Origin: Pisaster brevispinus
Lineage: Eukaryota; Echinodermata; Asteroidea; Forcipulatida; Asteriidae
Assembly: GCA_023634235.1 (NCBI GenBank)
Contig: JAMKCF010000001.1
Coordinates: forward strand, 3,402,106 to 3,466,105
Direction of reading: 5' to 3'
Length of the DNA: 64,000 nt
The notes under the pieces were generated by a model. The model had not been told where the DNA came from and made no database searches. It saw only the letters and a list, made by a program, of their open reading frames with translations. This document shows, one piece after another, positions 23,301 through 29,030 of this stretch. The position numbers were made by a program, and so were the translations under genes. Position 1 is the stretch's first letter; each line of letters begins with the position of its first letter.

Positions 23301-24224
23301 ATATATTTGTTCTAGTTGAGTTTTTGATATTTTGTTCGGTGTATGTTGTTTGCTTCTCACATTCTTATATTGTACGTGTTGTCAAAAAATGACATATATA
23401 CCAAGTCAGTCCTGCCCTTGAGTTTATAAAATTGTAAGGGGTCTTGTCAAAATTTATCCAGGACAGGCAGTCGGATAACAATTCTCTGATGTCAGATTTT
23501 TGTTGGATTTCCATCGGACTGTATTTCTAAAGCCGTGTTCGCACTGGACTCATTTTAGGTAAACTATAACCGAGCAAATGGGTAACTTGACCATTTTAAG
23601 TCCAATGCGGACAGCCCAGGAAGTTTCTCTCCCAGGTAACTTACGACCCGAATGGGTAGTTTAACCGGACAGCTTCTGCCCGATTAAATTGACCAGGTCA
23701 GTTTAACCGAGCTGAAAAGGCCAGTGCGAATGCGACCTGGGTAAAGCCGTCCCGGTAAAAAGCCATATTCGGTCCCCCGGATTTACATGCATATGTTTAC
23801 ACGGAAGCTTGGTCGCACTCATTGCATTCTCACTGTCATGCACCGCGGTCAAAGGTCACTGCAATAGCGCCCTCTTTTGTTTGTCTTAAGTTAGTCGGCT
23901 AGTTTCACCGATCGTATCGGTTAGTTTACCCACGTCCTTAATCCAAGTGCGAATGCTGGTAAGTTTCACCTATTGGAATGTTAACCACGGTCTCGGTAAA
24001 AAATTAATCCAATGCGAACACGGCTAATGAGAGACATAAAAAAAAATAAATAAATAAATAAATAAATAATAAAACGTTTGGTGCTTTTTTTTTGTTCAGG
24101 TCTGACTGTAGGAGCAGTGATTGGAATTATCATCGGCATTTTGGCTCTCCTCGTCATCGTCATCATCATCGTATTCATGGCCATGAAGATGTCCAAGAAC
24201 AAGAAGGTGAATCCACACGAGTAA
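1272..24224 (+). CDS. REJ/GPS single-pass membrane protein (receptor-for-egg-jelly type), 3' part, 14 exons
   Basis: Exons 1272-1519, 1998-2189, 5129-5339, 6169-6323, 9332-9523, 11631-11751, 12928-13149, 17004-17151, 18073-18243, 20565-20662, 21444-21644, 22592-22609, 23241-23264 and 24100-24224 all have AG/GT borders and join in one frame to about 708 residues. Residues 1-147 read as a REJ module (DASASKDPD, LNYDWSC, HTFTVTVSKP). Residues 335-586 fit a GAIN-like region, 612-648 a GPS with HLT at 644-646, and about 671-693 form the only membrane helix, followed by a 13-15 residue basic tail and a stop. There is no PLAT domain or polycystin-type multi-span region. Known family: sea urchin sperm REJ1 has a REJ module and one membrane span, while REJ3 and PKDREJ have about 11 spans. 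The 5' exons (lectin or EGF modules in REJ1) would lie left of the window. REJ family membership is firm; the REJ1 equivalence is inference. Confidence 0.85.
1580..1622 (+). repeat. Lone end of the CAGGGATGTGATTTC element
   Basis: CAGGGATGTGATTTCTCC matches the left end of the fold-back element at 7541-7820. No matching right end was seen nearby. Confidence 0.45.
1998..2189 (+). CDS. REJ gene exon b
   Basis: The acceptor is ACAACAG and the donor is GAG|GTACTA; 64 codons. It continues the module with a Cys (AVCNLGG), the GKHTFTVTVSKP strand and an A-x-V-x-V stretch, the usual close of a REJ repeat. Confidence 0.85.
2412..3270 (+). repeat. 45-bp minisatellite (about 19 units)
   Basis: TGAGCCCCAATGG recurs every 45 bp (for example 2506 and 2551), with GACTTTAGTCGACTG in each unit. 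Because 45 is a multiple of 3 and the units lack stops, long open frames appear on both strands (15-residue repeats). It lies in the intron between REJ exons b and c, and the first units are degenerate. Confidence 0.95.
3440..5094 (+). repeat. 19-bp satellite with higher-order structure
   Basis: About 85 tandem units of CTCCATGGAACCTGACTTA with variants (CTCTATGG, CCACACGG, CATAG). Variant units recur in blocks: the CACGGAACAGACTTAC variant is at about 4401, 4875 and 5064, so a block of about 474 bp was copied. The array ends about 35 bp before the acceptor of REJ exon c. Confidence 0.95.
5129..5339 (+). CDS. REJ gene exon c
   Basis: The acceptor TTTCATACAG lies just downstream of the 19-bp satellite. 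The donor is GCCG|GTTAGT. It encodes 70 codons plus one base, a predicted beta-rich extracellular segment (AALTREFNGKFKPN..). Confidence 0.8.
5433..5690 (-). mobile_element. GGAAAGCTCCATTAAAG-type fold-back element, copy 1
   Basis: It begins GGGAAAGCTCCATTAAAGAA and shares its interior (GATGAGCAGTTAATCTGCCT, AATTACATGGAGATAACAGG) with copies at 18289, 21096 and 28765. The right end runs into CTCTTTCTTTAA at the next element. Likely a non-autonomous DNA transposon. Confidence 0.6.
5691..5970. mobile_element. Fold-back element with ends CATTGACTGCCG / CGGCAGTTAATG
   Basis: The 12-bp ends are inverted with one mismatch, and an inner inverted pair (CTACGAGTATATTCGTA and CTACGAATCTATG) lies close to them. 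It resembles a MITE. No coding potential was seen. Confidence 0.5.
6169..6323 (+). CDS. REJ gene exon d
   Basis: The acceptor is AACTCAG and the donor is CACAG|GTAATG. Phase 1 in, frame 0 out. It encodes an extracellular segment starting GTLTSGSDYMIKA. A dispersed repeat begins about 12 bp after the donor. Confidence 0.8.
6335..6812 (+). repeat. Dispersed ~480-bp repeat, copy A
   Basis: It is similar in the opposite orientation to 26765-27245 (shared: GTGACCRTGTAAAAACATGA, ACACGCGCGTACTAAGCG, GCGCGCTGCCCATGGTAG). It starts just after REJ exon d. Its identity is unknown; any open frames inside are not supported. Confidence 0.6.
7541..7820. mobile_element. Fold-back element, TGCAGGGATGTGAT ends
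   Basis: TGCAGGGATGTGAT at the left and ATCACATCCCTGCA at the right form a 14-bp perfect terminal inverted repeat. The inside is homopolymer-rich (C and A runs), with no coding sequence. Confidence 0.65.
8319..8773 (-). mobile_element. tRNA-Leu-like SINE with (ATT)n tail, full copy
   Basis: Read on the minus strand: a tRNA-like head (GTGGCCGAGCGGATAAGAGC, CAA-type anticodon loop, GGTTCGAGTCCC), then CTTAAGCAAGACACTTTACC, a body, and an ATT-repeat tail at 8320-8350. The long variable arm fits tRNA-Leu origin. Confidence 0.8.
9332..9523 (+). CDS. REJ gene exon e
   Basis: The acceptor is TCTTTTTAG and the donor is CGG|GTAAGT; 64 codons in frame 0. It begins AQIKVDGCVGGDGSDGLTY and has a single Cys. 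A tandem duplication starts right after the donor. Confidence 0.82.
9536..9965 (+). repeat. 213-bp tandem duplication after REJ exon e
   Basis: GAGTAGTCTCGCGCATTCCG recurs 213 bp apart (about 9537 and 9750), and both copies end with AACTTGAACTCGGCTTCCAG. The two copies differ by small gaps, so the duplication is not recent. Confidence 0.75.
10468..10752. mobile_element. Fold-back element, GGGCTCAATTTCATAGAG ends
   Basis: GGGCTCAATTTCATAGAGCT on the left pairs with CGCTATGAAATTGGGCCC on the right, and CTTAACGG pairs with CCGTTAAG just inside. It belongs to the family at 19855, 20679, 44456, 58561 and 59285. Confidence 0.7.
10753..11345. repeat. Repeat of the 'ggccagtaaactca' family
   Basis: It contains the GGCCAGTAATTTTAGTATTTGG type sequence and CAGTAAACTCACCAG found also at 16020, 19610 and 20035. 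It also has short inverted copies of TTGCGCCACAAA-like words. The borders are approximate. Confidence 0.4.
11631..11751 (+). CDS. REJ gene exon f
   Basis: The acceptor is GACTTGCAG and the donor is TCTG|GTAAAT. It encodes VCGKPGMCKEFREES, two close Cys followed by a charged helix-like stretch. It marks the change from beta-rich REJ sequence to the helical N-terminal part expected of a GAIN domain. Confidence 0.8.
11807..12180 (-). mobile_element. tRNA-Leu-like SINE, copy with different body
   Basis: Minus strand: GTGGCCGAGCGGATAAGAGC head, GGTTCGAATCCCGGTCGTGA, CTGAGCAAGACACTTAACTA, ending in an ATT tail at 11810-11832. The body matches the copy at 14771 (CTGGGGAGTATACAGC word), not the one at 8319. 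Confidence 0.8.
12307..12435. mobile_element. 129-bp MITE, GGCCGTGTCC ends, TAA target duplication
   Basis: Almost the whole element folds back: the outer 45 bp pair with two mismatches (ends GGCCGTGTCCGAAACGGC). TAA at 12304-12306 and 12436-12438 form a 3-bp target-site duplication. A 3-bp TWA duplication and such ends are typical of PIF/Harbinger-derived MITEs. Confidence 0.85.
12545..12832 (+). repeat. GTTT-rich simple sequence
   Basis: A degenerate (GTTT)n tract with GTCCGTTCGTC units at its left. Overlapping open frames on both strands come from the repeat and are not genes. Confidence 0.9.
12928..13149 (+). CDS. REJ gene exon g
   Basis: The acceptor is GTTTCTAG and the donor is AGCA|GTAAGA. 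Phase 1 in and out. It contains NRRRRG, a basic run that could be a furin-type site (inference), then an acidic stretch. The 258-bp tRNA-like tandem repeat starts about 45 bp after the donor. Confidence 0.8.
13349..13418 (+). repeat. tRNA-like segment, array unit 1
   Basis: The CTCGG/CCGAG acceptor, perfect D-stem GTCT/AGAC, perfect T-stem GTGGG/CCCAC and loop TTCGAAT give good A and B boxes. The anticodon stem (CTGCT..TGCAA) has only about three pairs; a 7-base loop would place AGA as anticodon. T8 follows 15-20 nt downstream, as for a Pol III terminator. Confidence 0.55.
13607..13677 (+). repeat. tRNA-like segment, array unit 2
   Basis: Identical in all key arms to unit 1, with the same downstream T8 run. 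Confidence 0.55.
13865..13935 (+). repeat. tRNA-like segment, array unit 3
   Basis: Identical in all key arms to unit 1, with the same downstream T8 run. The next unit is cut off at about 14035. Confidence 0.55.
14036..14770. other. Intron sequence without recognised coding
   Basis: Unique-looking sequence with a G-run (about 14430) and an ATA/ATT microsatellite (14693-14745) just before a SINE. No exon signals consistent with the REJ frame were found. Confidence 0.4.
14771..15122 (+). mobile_element. tRNA-Leu-like SINE, plus-strand copy
   Basis: Head GGCCGAGGGGATAAGAGC, a CAA-type loop, GGTTCGAATCCCGGTCGTGA, then CTTGAGCAAGACACTTAACC, a body, and a tail AAAGCGCTATATAAG followed by ATTATT. 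The body matches the 11807 copy. Confidence 0.8.
15381..15822 (-). mobile_element. tRNA-Leu-like SINE, second full copy of the 8319 type
   Basis: Minus strand, with the same body words as 8319 (GGTTTGATTGGCTGCATATT, ATTACATGGTGCTATG) and an ATT tail at about 15383-15410. Confidence 0.8.
16020..16378. repeat. Repeat of the 'ggccagtaaactca' family
   Basis: It contains GACCACCAGGCTTGTCTGG, GAGTTTACTGGCCCC and CACTGGCCTCGGGCCTG, inverted with respect to 19610 and 20035. Its ends resemble GCAGGGCTCAAATTT and GAGCCCTGC, an inverted pair. Confidence 0.5.
16573..16979 (+). mobile_element. ~407-bp element with GGGGCCATTCAGAATAG ends, copy 1
   Basis: GGGGCCATTCAGAATAGTCA at the left and CTATTCTGAATGGCCC at the right are inverted. 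A second copy in the same orientation is at 63496-63919 with a closely similar interior. Non-coding, so a MITE-like DNA transposon. It ends about 25 bp before REJ exon h. Confidence 0.75.
17004..17151 (+). CDS. REJ gene exon h
   Basis: The acceptor is TTATCTCAG and the donor is CTCAG|GTAAAA. It encodes a long acidic amphipathic helix (SLVKIITSYLEDDAELL..), typical of the helical part of GAIN domains. Confidence 0.8.
17770..17925 (-). mobile_element. tRNA-like SINE, minus strand
   Basis: Minus strand: CTCGGTGGTCTAGTGGTAAG, GCTCTAGCAATGC and GGTCGTGGGTTCGAATCCCA, related to the tRNA-like head of the 258-bp repeat but with better anticodon-stem pairing. The flanking sequence differs from the 258-bp unit. 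Confidence 0.6.
17945..18028 (-). mobile_element. Fragment of tRNA-Leu-like SINE head
   Basis: Minus strand: GGCAGAGTGGTCGAGTGCAT, a TTCAAG loop and TCTAACCCTGGTCACGAC. A diverged head only, ending 45 bp before REJ exon i. Confidence 0.5.
18073..18243 (+). CDS. REJ gene exon i
   Basis: The acceptor is CTGGCGTAG and the donor is GAAG|GTATAG. Phase 2 in and out. It encodes RRLSQRLTRHLGTTLQSG and then predicted beta strands, within the GAIN-like region. Confidence 0.8.
18289..18566 (+). mobile_element. GGAAAGCTCCATTAAAG-type element, copy 2
   Basis: GGAAAGCTCCATCAAAGAAA at the left, GGAGCTTTCTTG at the right. The interior matches the reverse complement of 5433-5690. Confidence 0.65.
19610..19800 (+). 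repeat. Repeat of the 'ggccagtaaactca' family
   Basis: It shares GGCCCGAGGCCAGTGATTTT, CCAGTAAACTCATGACCTGA and GTCTTGTGTTTTT words with 20035-20350. Confidence 0.5.
19855..19987. mobile_element. Fold-back element, GGGCCAATTTCATAGAG family
   Basis: GGGGCCAATTTCATAGAGCT pairs with AGCTCTATGAAATTGGGCCC, and GCTTAAGC words follow inside. About 133 bp. Confidence 0.75.
20035..20350 (+). repeat. Repeat of the 'ggccagtaaactca' family, longer copy
   Basis: It shares ACTGGACCGCAGGCCCGAGG and AAACTCATGACCTGACAAG with the copy at 19610. Right border approximate. Confidence 0.5.
20356..20506. mobile_element. Fold-back element, TTTCACAAAGAGTTAAG family
   Basis: GGTTTCACAAAGAGTTAAGA at the left, GTGCTTTGTGAAATCGACCC at the right. 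An internal GACAACTCATCTGAAGATGA word recurs at 22323, 42297 and 58769. It ends about 58 bp before REJ exon j. Confidence 0.7.
20565..20662 (+). CDS. REJ gene exon j
   Basis: The acceptor is TTATTTCAG and the donor is GATG|GTAAGG. It encodes LEGRDVLLLTEEYKT and then a VTIDEID strand before the GPS exon. A fold-back element begins about 15 bp after the donor. Confidence 0.8.
20679..21017. mobile_element. Fold-back element(s), GGGCCGAATTTCATAAAG family
   Basis: AGGGCCGAATTTCATAAAGC at the left, GAAATTGGACCCTGGGCCC at the right. The interior has two diverged copies of the GCTTAGCAA / ACCAGTGGCAACAATGT body, so it is probably two joined elements. Confidence 0.6.
21096..21412. mobile_element. GGAAAGCTCCATTAAAG-type element, rearranged copy 3
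   Basis: It holds TCTTTAATGGAGCTTTCCGT and GGAATGCTCCATTAAAGAAT back to back, then TTAATGGAGCTTTCCTG at the right. Two truncated copies in tail-to-head arrangement, just upstream of the GPS exon. Confidence 0.55.
21444..21644 (+). CDS. REJ gene exon k: GPS autoproteolysis motif
   Basis: The acceptor is TTGAAACAG and the donor is TATG|GTATGT. It holds the GPS: C612, W622, C640 and the HLT tripeptide 644-646 (window residue numbers), where GAIN proteins cut themselves between L and T. Typical GPS motifs have four Cys; here the middle Cys after W-x-x-G and the second Cys of C-x-C are absent (SASGI, CQSNHLT). Cleavage is therefore plausible but not assured. Confidence 0.85.
21770..22140 (-). mobile_element. 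tRNA-like SINE (GGATAGCTCAGTTGG type), minus strand
   Basis: Minus strand: GGGCTAGATAACTCAGTTGG, then an unusual long body shared with 52440-52770 (ACAACCTGGGAAGCGGCAG-like, AAGGGGATGCAACTTTTTAT). Related to 43300-43560. Confidence 0.7.
22323..22472. mobile_element. Fold-back element, TTTCACAAAG family
   Basis: GGGGCCGATTTCACAAAAGG at the left, CTGTGAAATCGAGCCC at the right. The interior ATTCATCTGCAGATGAG and GTGACATCACACC words match 20356 and 58769. It lies 120 bp before the first microexon. Confidence 0.75.
22592..22609 (+). CDS. REJ gene exon l: 18-bp microexon
   Basis: A poly-T tract and CATTACAG precede TTGACCCGCTAAACGAAG, which is followed by GTAAGT. Phase 1 on both sides. It encodes VDPLNE, part of the stalk between GPS and membrane. 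The perfect splice signals and conserved phase support a real microexon. Confidence 0.75.
23241..23264 (+). CDS. REJ gene exon m: 24-bp microexon
   Basis: TTTTATAG precedes a 24-bp exon followed by GTAAGT. Phase 1 on both sides. It encodes ANALIPIE, the rest of the stalk. It can be skipped without a frameshift, so alternative splicing of the stalk is possible. Confidence 0.75.
23531..24027. mobile_element. ~495-bp fold-back element, AGCCGTGTTCGCACTGG ends
   Basis: AGCCGTGTTCGCACTGGACT at the left and CCAATGCGAACACGGCT at the right are inverted. The interior repeats GGTAAACTAACC-like words. The ends resemble the Harbinger-like MITE at 12307, and the flanks contain TAA-like bases (CTAA / TAATG) although the duplication is not clean. 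Confidence 0.65.
24100..24224 (+). CDS. REJ gene last exon: membrane helix and stop
   Basis: The acceptor is TTTGTTCAG. It encodes a Gly/Ile-rich hydrophobic run (LTVGAVIGIIIGILALLVIV), then Met/Lys residues and the tail NPHE, with TAA at 24222-24224. The positive residues after the helix give a type I topology with a very short cytoplasmic tail. Confidence 0.85.
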
Positions 24225-24270
24225 AACCCACAGTCTCCTGGATTCGCGGTAAGTTAAGCCGGGTTAACCT

Positions 24271-24551
24271 TATTAACTCTTTCAGTGCCAGCGACATTTC
24301 AAAAGTTTAACCCTAAAATGCCAAACTTCAAGCGTTTTTTTTTTTTTTTTTTTTTTCAAAATTCTGTAAAAAAAAAAGAGTTCGAAGAAAAAAATACAGG
24401 TCGTACATGAATAAAAATGCTACCATTAGAAAGAGCGAGAGCGCCCTCTTGTGATAACATGTTTACTCTACCTCGTACATGTACAGGGTTTGGCAGTTTT
24501 AAGTATGAACATTACCTCGTACATGTACGAGTTTTGCACTGAAAGAGTTAA
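24271..24551. mobile_element. Fold-back element, TTAACTCTTTCAGTGC ends
   Basis: TTAACTCTTTCAGTGCCA at the left, TGCACTGAAAGAGTTAA at the right. The interior has a long T run and two CCTCGTACATGTAC words. It starts 47 bp after the REJ stop, so it is in or next to the 3' UTR. Confidence 0.7.
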
Positions 24552-26764
24552 AACCATTAAATCATGGTTAGCTAAACCGGGTTAATAATGGGTATCACAA
24601 TCCACAGGAGTAGACCCACCTGATTGTGAATTTTGTTTTGGAGTTTAACTTGGTTAACTTATAATAATCCGCATACAATAACTATAACTATAACTAAACC
24701 TTAGTAAAAATAATTGATTGATGACAATGAGCAATGAGCAAATACAGAAACAAAACCAGAAACAGTATTCATTAAGTATTCATTAAGTAAGTTTTAATCA
24801 GGATGGCTTTCTGGGAAAAGGAAACTGATTAAAAAATATTTGATATAAACCCTGGAATAATTATAATATAAAAAAATATAGTTATCATTTTGGCCAACAC
24901 TAAATATAGCCGCGTTGATCAAATACTGTGTGTTTAATACACTAAGGGTTTTACAACTTTATAAGATACTTGAGTCTTATTTTTTGAAATTTTGAAAAGT
25001 GGGGGGAAAACTGATTTTGTACTGGAAGTATTTTCTTTCGAGTTCTTTAAAAAAAATATTTAAAAAATTCCCCAATTGCTTAGAAAGATCTCCTTAAGCA
25101 TCCCAGTACTCGGCTTTGTTGACAGTTTTTGTCAATTCATCGGAAAACGAAAACGAGTTTGACTGAAATTTGCATACGTCAATCGGAAAGTAGTTACAAA
25201 CACTACGACTGAAGGAGTTACTTTAAAAACATTTGTGTACAATAACTTCTTAATTTACCATTGAAGTGCCTCCATTGTTGAGTTTTCTAAAGTAACAAGA
25301 CTACAACAAAAAGACCAACAGGTGAACACATTTTAACCACCCCCCCACCCCATTTTTTCAAAATTTCAAAACTGAAAATAAAGTATTGCTGTTTTTATCC
25401 AGTGTCCTGTTAAGTTAAAACAATACACAATGAACAAAAATAGTCATTATATAAAAAAAAATTACATATTAAATATAAGAGCAATATTTCTTGTTTCAAC
25501 CTCTGAAACTAAAGTTCTTTTGAAATTGCTGGAATTTACAAATGTTACTATTTATTACAAATTATGAATTTTTCGCCTTTTAAATTTTTCGTTTAATTAT
25601 TGTCGTAAAATGATTACATAAAACCTTGATAGTATCGATGACACTGTGATTGATTGATTGATACATGATGGCACTGTCCAACTCGGTGTCGCTCCAAAAT
25701 TTCTGTCTTGAAAAACCTAAAACTTTTAAAAGTAAGATTTACTTGTTATTTTTTGTCATTGTGTAATTTGCGAAAATGAAACGCCCAGAAAAAGAAAGAA
25801 AAACAAGAGGTGTAGGTGCACGTATTGCACGAACACCTAAAAAGCATTACGGAGATGGGTCATGATTATAACTGAGTAGATGACGACAACAAAAACTAAA
25901 ACGCCATGAAAACATTGGGTGTAATCATCAAACAAAACAATTATTAAAATGCCATTAACTCCAGTAGGCTTGCTTAAACAAAAATGTTCTGCTTGGCACG
26001 AATAAGCAGGGGACCAGTCACAAACTGTGCACATGACATGGTATTTTGGCTGGTAACCGTTTTCCACAAAGCAAACTTGTTTTGTGCTTAGTAAACTTGA
26101 GTACAAAAAATCTAACCAACGTCCACCAAGTATGTATCAAGTATGAACTTCGTAATCAGTAAGCTTTCAGACTAAAAAAAAACAACGAATTTGTTTATCC
26201 TTTCCAGACATTAAAAACACTGCTGTCTTGAGTGCAAGGTTTTATGAAATTATTGAACGCCTTTCGAGAAAGGCTTTATTTAGTACTTCTTTGTCAGGTA
26301 CATTCATACATTTTTAAAAGTTTCTAGAACAAGTGCCTTATACTCATTACAATTTGCACTGTTTACAAAAAAATATTTATTGACTTTTGTGTTCACCAAG
26401 TTAATACAATTTGGCACTTTAAAAAAATTTGAGCACTTTATCATGTGTTGTTACAGCACTGCACTAGCACTCTATTTGGATTCACCGGTGGTATGATTTG
26501 CCCATTGGACGAAACCATGTGTTCCCCAATCAAACTCTCATTAATTAAACGAGTTAAATGTGAATAATGTCTGGTACATTGACTTGCTCAATCACAAGTT
26601 ACCGTTTAAACAATGTTACATATTCATTAGCTATATCACGTGATTTGGGGGTGTTACCTTTTTGCGTAGTTAGGTAAAAGACGGCGAACACCCATACACA
26701 ATTCTGAATGATTGTGTATAGCACAATGGTACCAGGCTTTGCTCATCTGGAGGTTGCTATACAG
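24552..26764. other. Intergenic or 3' UTR, AT-rich, no gene
   Basis: No supported coding sequence. Contains a diverged fragment of the GCTTAGCA fold-back family at about 25967-26105. Confidence 0.4.
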
Positions 26765-27245
26765 CCTCGCTACCATGGGCAGCGCGCTGTATCGATACCT
26801 CTCGTCGCTAAACCCCTGGGAGGGAAACACTGAAAATCAATGCTGATTGGCTAACCAAAATGTACTGCTTTGCGTGCGCGCTTGTAGTACACTTGTAGGA
26901 CGCTTGTCGGGCGCTTAGTACGCGCGTGTAAAAATGCACGTATATTGACGCAATACATTTCAAATGAATCATGTTTTTACATGGTCACCTTAAACTGCAC
27001 ACAGTAAAGACGTATCACAAGATCGAAAAAGAATGAGAGAGGGGCCAGTTGCTCCATGACTTGATGCGTTCTTTGACAGCGCGCTCTGCGTAGTCTCTAA
27101 CACAGAATGGATCAACCACAGGACTAATTAAAATATCCAATATATTTGGATATTTTGAAGTCACACTTCCAGGGGTTACAATCGAGCAAGGCATTCTTGG
27201 AAAGAAAACAAAATGGCGCGTCGAGATCGTACACCACTGGGAACA
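26765..27245 (-). repeat. Dispersed ~480-bp repeat, copy B
   Basis: Reverse-complement match of 6335-6812. The CCATGGGCAGCGCGCTGTAT and TACGCGCGTGTAAAAATGCA words are shared. Confidence 0.6.
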
Positions 27246-28339
27246 AGGTTGGTTGCTATACAAAAGCTTGCCCCGAATCATGTGGCATGGCAACTGTCTC
27301 TATAGTCTGAGGAATTCAAATTTAAGTGTTAACATGTGACTGAGCAAGTCATTGTACCAGACTTTATTCAAACCTAACTTGCAAATGGGTAATTGTAGAA
27401 ATTATCATTCCTGAAAAGTCAGCTGACAACAGGATTGAGATTGACTTTTGAAACTCTAAATAAACATTTCTGAAGATTATTCTGAAAAATACAAATTCCC
27501 ACTTCTTGTGCGCTGCCAGCCCGACATCCCCTCCCCCGAGAACATGAAATGGAAAAATGAAATAATGTTATCTTTAATAAAAGATGCCACATCTTTTGTC
27601 ACAATTGACATGTTACAAGTGCCCATAATGAAATAATCACACCCTCTCTTAACCCACCCAAGCAACTGAATTTGTAGACGAGCAACATTTACATTGGTCC
27701 CTGGTTCTTGGAGATCAGAATGGGCTGGCGGCCATCTTGGGGAACAGAGTGTGGCAGCCATTTTGATAAGAAATGGTTGTTGGGGCTCCCTTTTTTTTCT
27801 TTTTTTTAAAGGCTTATTCTAAACAGTTGGGGTATTTTGGGTCTTTTTTTTTTTCTTTTTTTCTTTTTTTTTTTGGGGGGGGGATTCGTTTTGGGTCTTT
27901 TTTTTTAGGTTTTTATTTGTGGTCCTCTTTTTTCCCCCTTATATGCTTTACACACGTCCAGAACACTGAAATATATTTCATACCTTAGAATTTCTTTTTT
28001 CAGTTTTTGAATCGGATGTTTCCTTTCTCAAAGTCCAAAAAAGTAAACATTGAAAGTAATATGGAACATGAAAAGCTACTACTGAAAGGAAATCGTTGAT
28101 AGAAACTTTTTTACAAATTGAGTTGTATATTTTGCACAAACAAATTTAAAGTTATTGTAATGCACAATGTACTGCACTTGATGTGTGCACACTATGTACA
28201 TTTTGTTAAAATAAAAAATTACTTAAAATCATTGTAAATAGTTGTGATAAAAATGTAGACATTTTGCAGAATGGTTATGACAGGTTTATATGAAATGAAG
28301 ACCTATCATGGTGCAGCCATCTTTGAATAGCCTCCATTA
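27246..28339. other. Intergenic, low-complexity T-rich tracts
   Basis: Contains T/G-rich low-complexity sequence (27785-27910). No coding sequence recognised. Confidence 0.4.
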
Positions 28340-28463
28340 GCAGGATACCAGTCACAGACTGTATGTGAGAGATGACATTTTGGCTGGTAACCATATTCTG
28401 GTGAGCATAATTTTGTTGTGCCTACCTACTTTTTGTGCTTAAGTAGTTCTATGAAATTCGGCC
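28340..28463. mobile_element. Truncated fold-back element (CTATGAAATTCGGCCC end)
   Basis: It has the ACCAGTCACAGACTGTATGT, TTTTGGCTGGTAACCATATT and CTTAAGTAGTTCTATGAAAT words of the GGGCCCAATTTCATAGAG family. Only the right end is clear. Confidence 0.5.
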
Positions 28464-28764
28464 CTGCTGTTGACGTGGTGTAGCCCTACCTCATGAAATG
28501 CGTATATTGCAAAATGGAGATGCGCATAATGCAATGACAGTGACAGCCATAAAGGAATTAACCAAGTCTCACAGATAACGATTCACGCAACATTCTCCTG
28601 AATCGATTTCCATTGTTTTGGTTACATGGGATTCAATGGTACTGATATACCCCTTCCATTGGCCGCCATCTTTGATGTCAAACAATGGAAACGTGCAATG
28701 ATAGCTCTTCAGTCTGCATTGACCTTAGTGAGGAGACTGTTTTGGGCTTGTGATGTCCGTTACC

Positions 28765-29030
28765 AGAAAGCTCCATTAAAGAAAGAGGCTAGAATGAAAC
28801 ATCCTTTTCCTCTGGTAACTCACACCTGTTATCTCCATGTAATTGCTTTTTTTACCAACAGTGGACTTAATTGGATCATGCACAAACCAGTAGGGCTGCT
28901 GACTGCCCCAGGCAGATTAACTGCTCATCCATTAAGTTTAATTCAATGTAAACACACCAATCAACAAAAAGGTTGTTTAGTTTCCGAGTTTTTGGGTCGA
29001 TTCTCGGAATTTCTTCAATGGAGCTTTCCC
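28765..29030 (+). mobile_element. GGAAAGCTCCATTAAAG-type element, copy 4
   Basis: AGAAAGCTCCATTAAAGAAA at the left, CAATGGAGCTTTCCC at the right. The interior is the same as copy 2 and lies in the same orientation. Confidence 0.65.
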
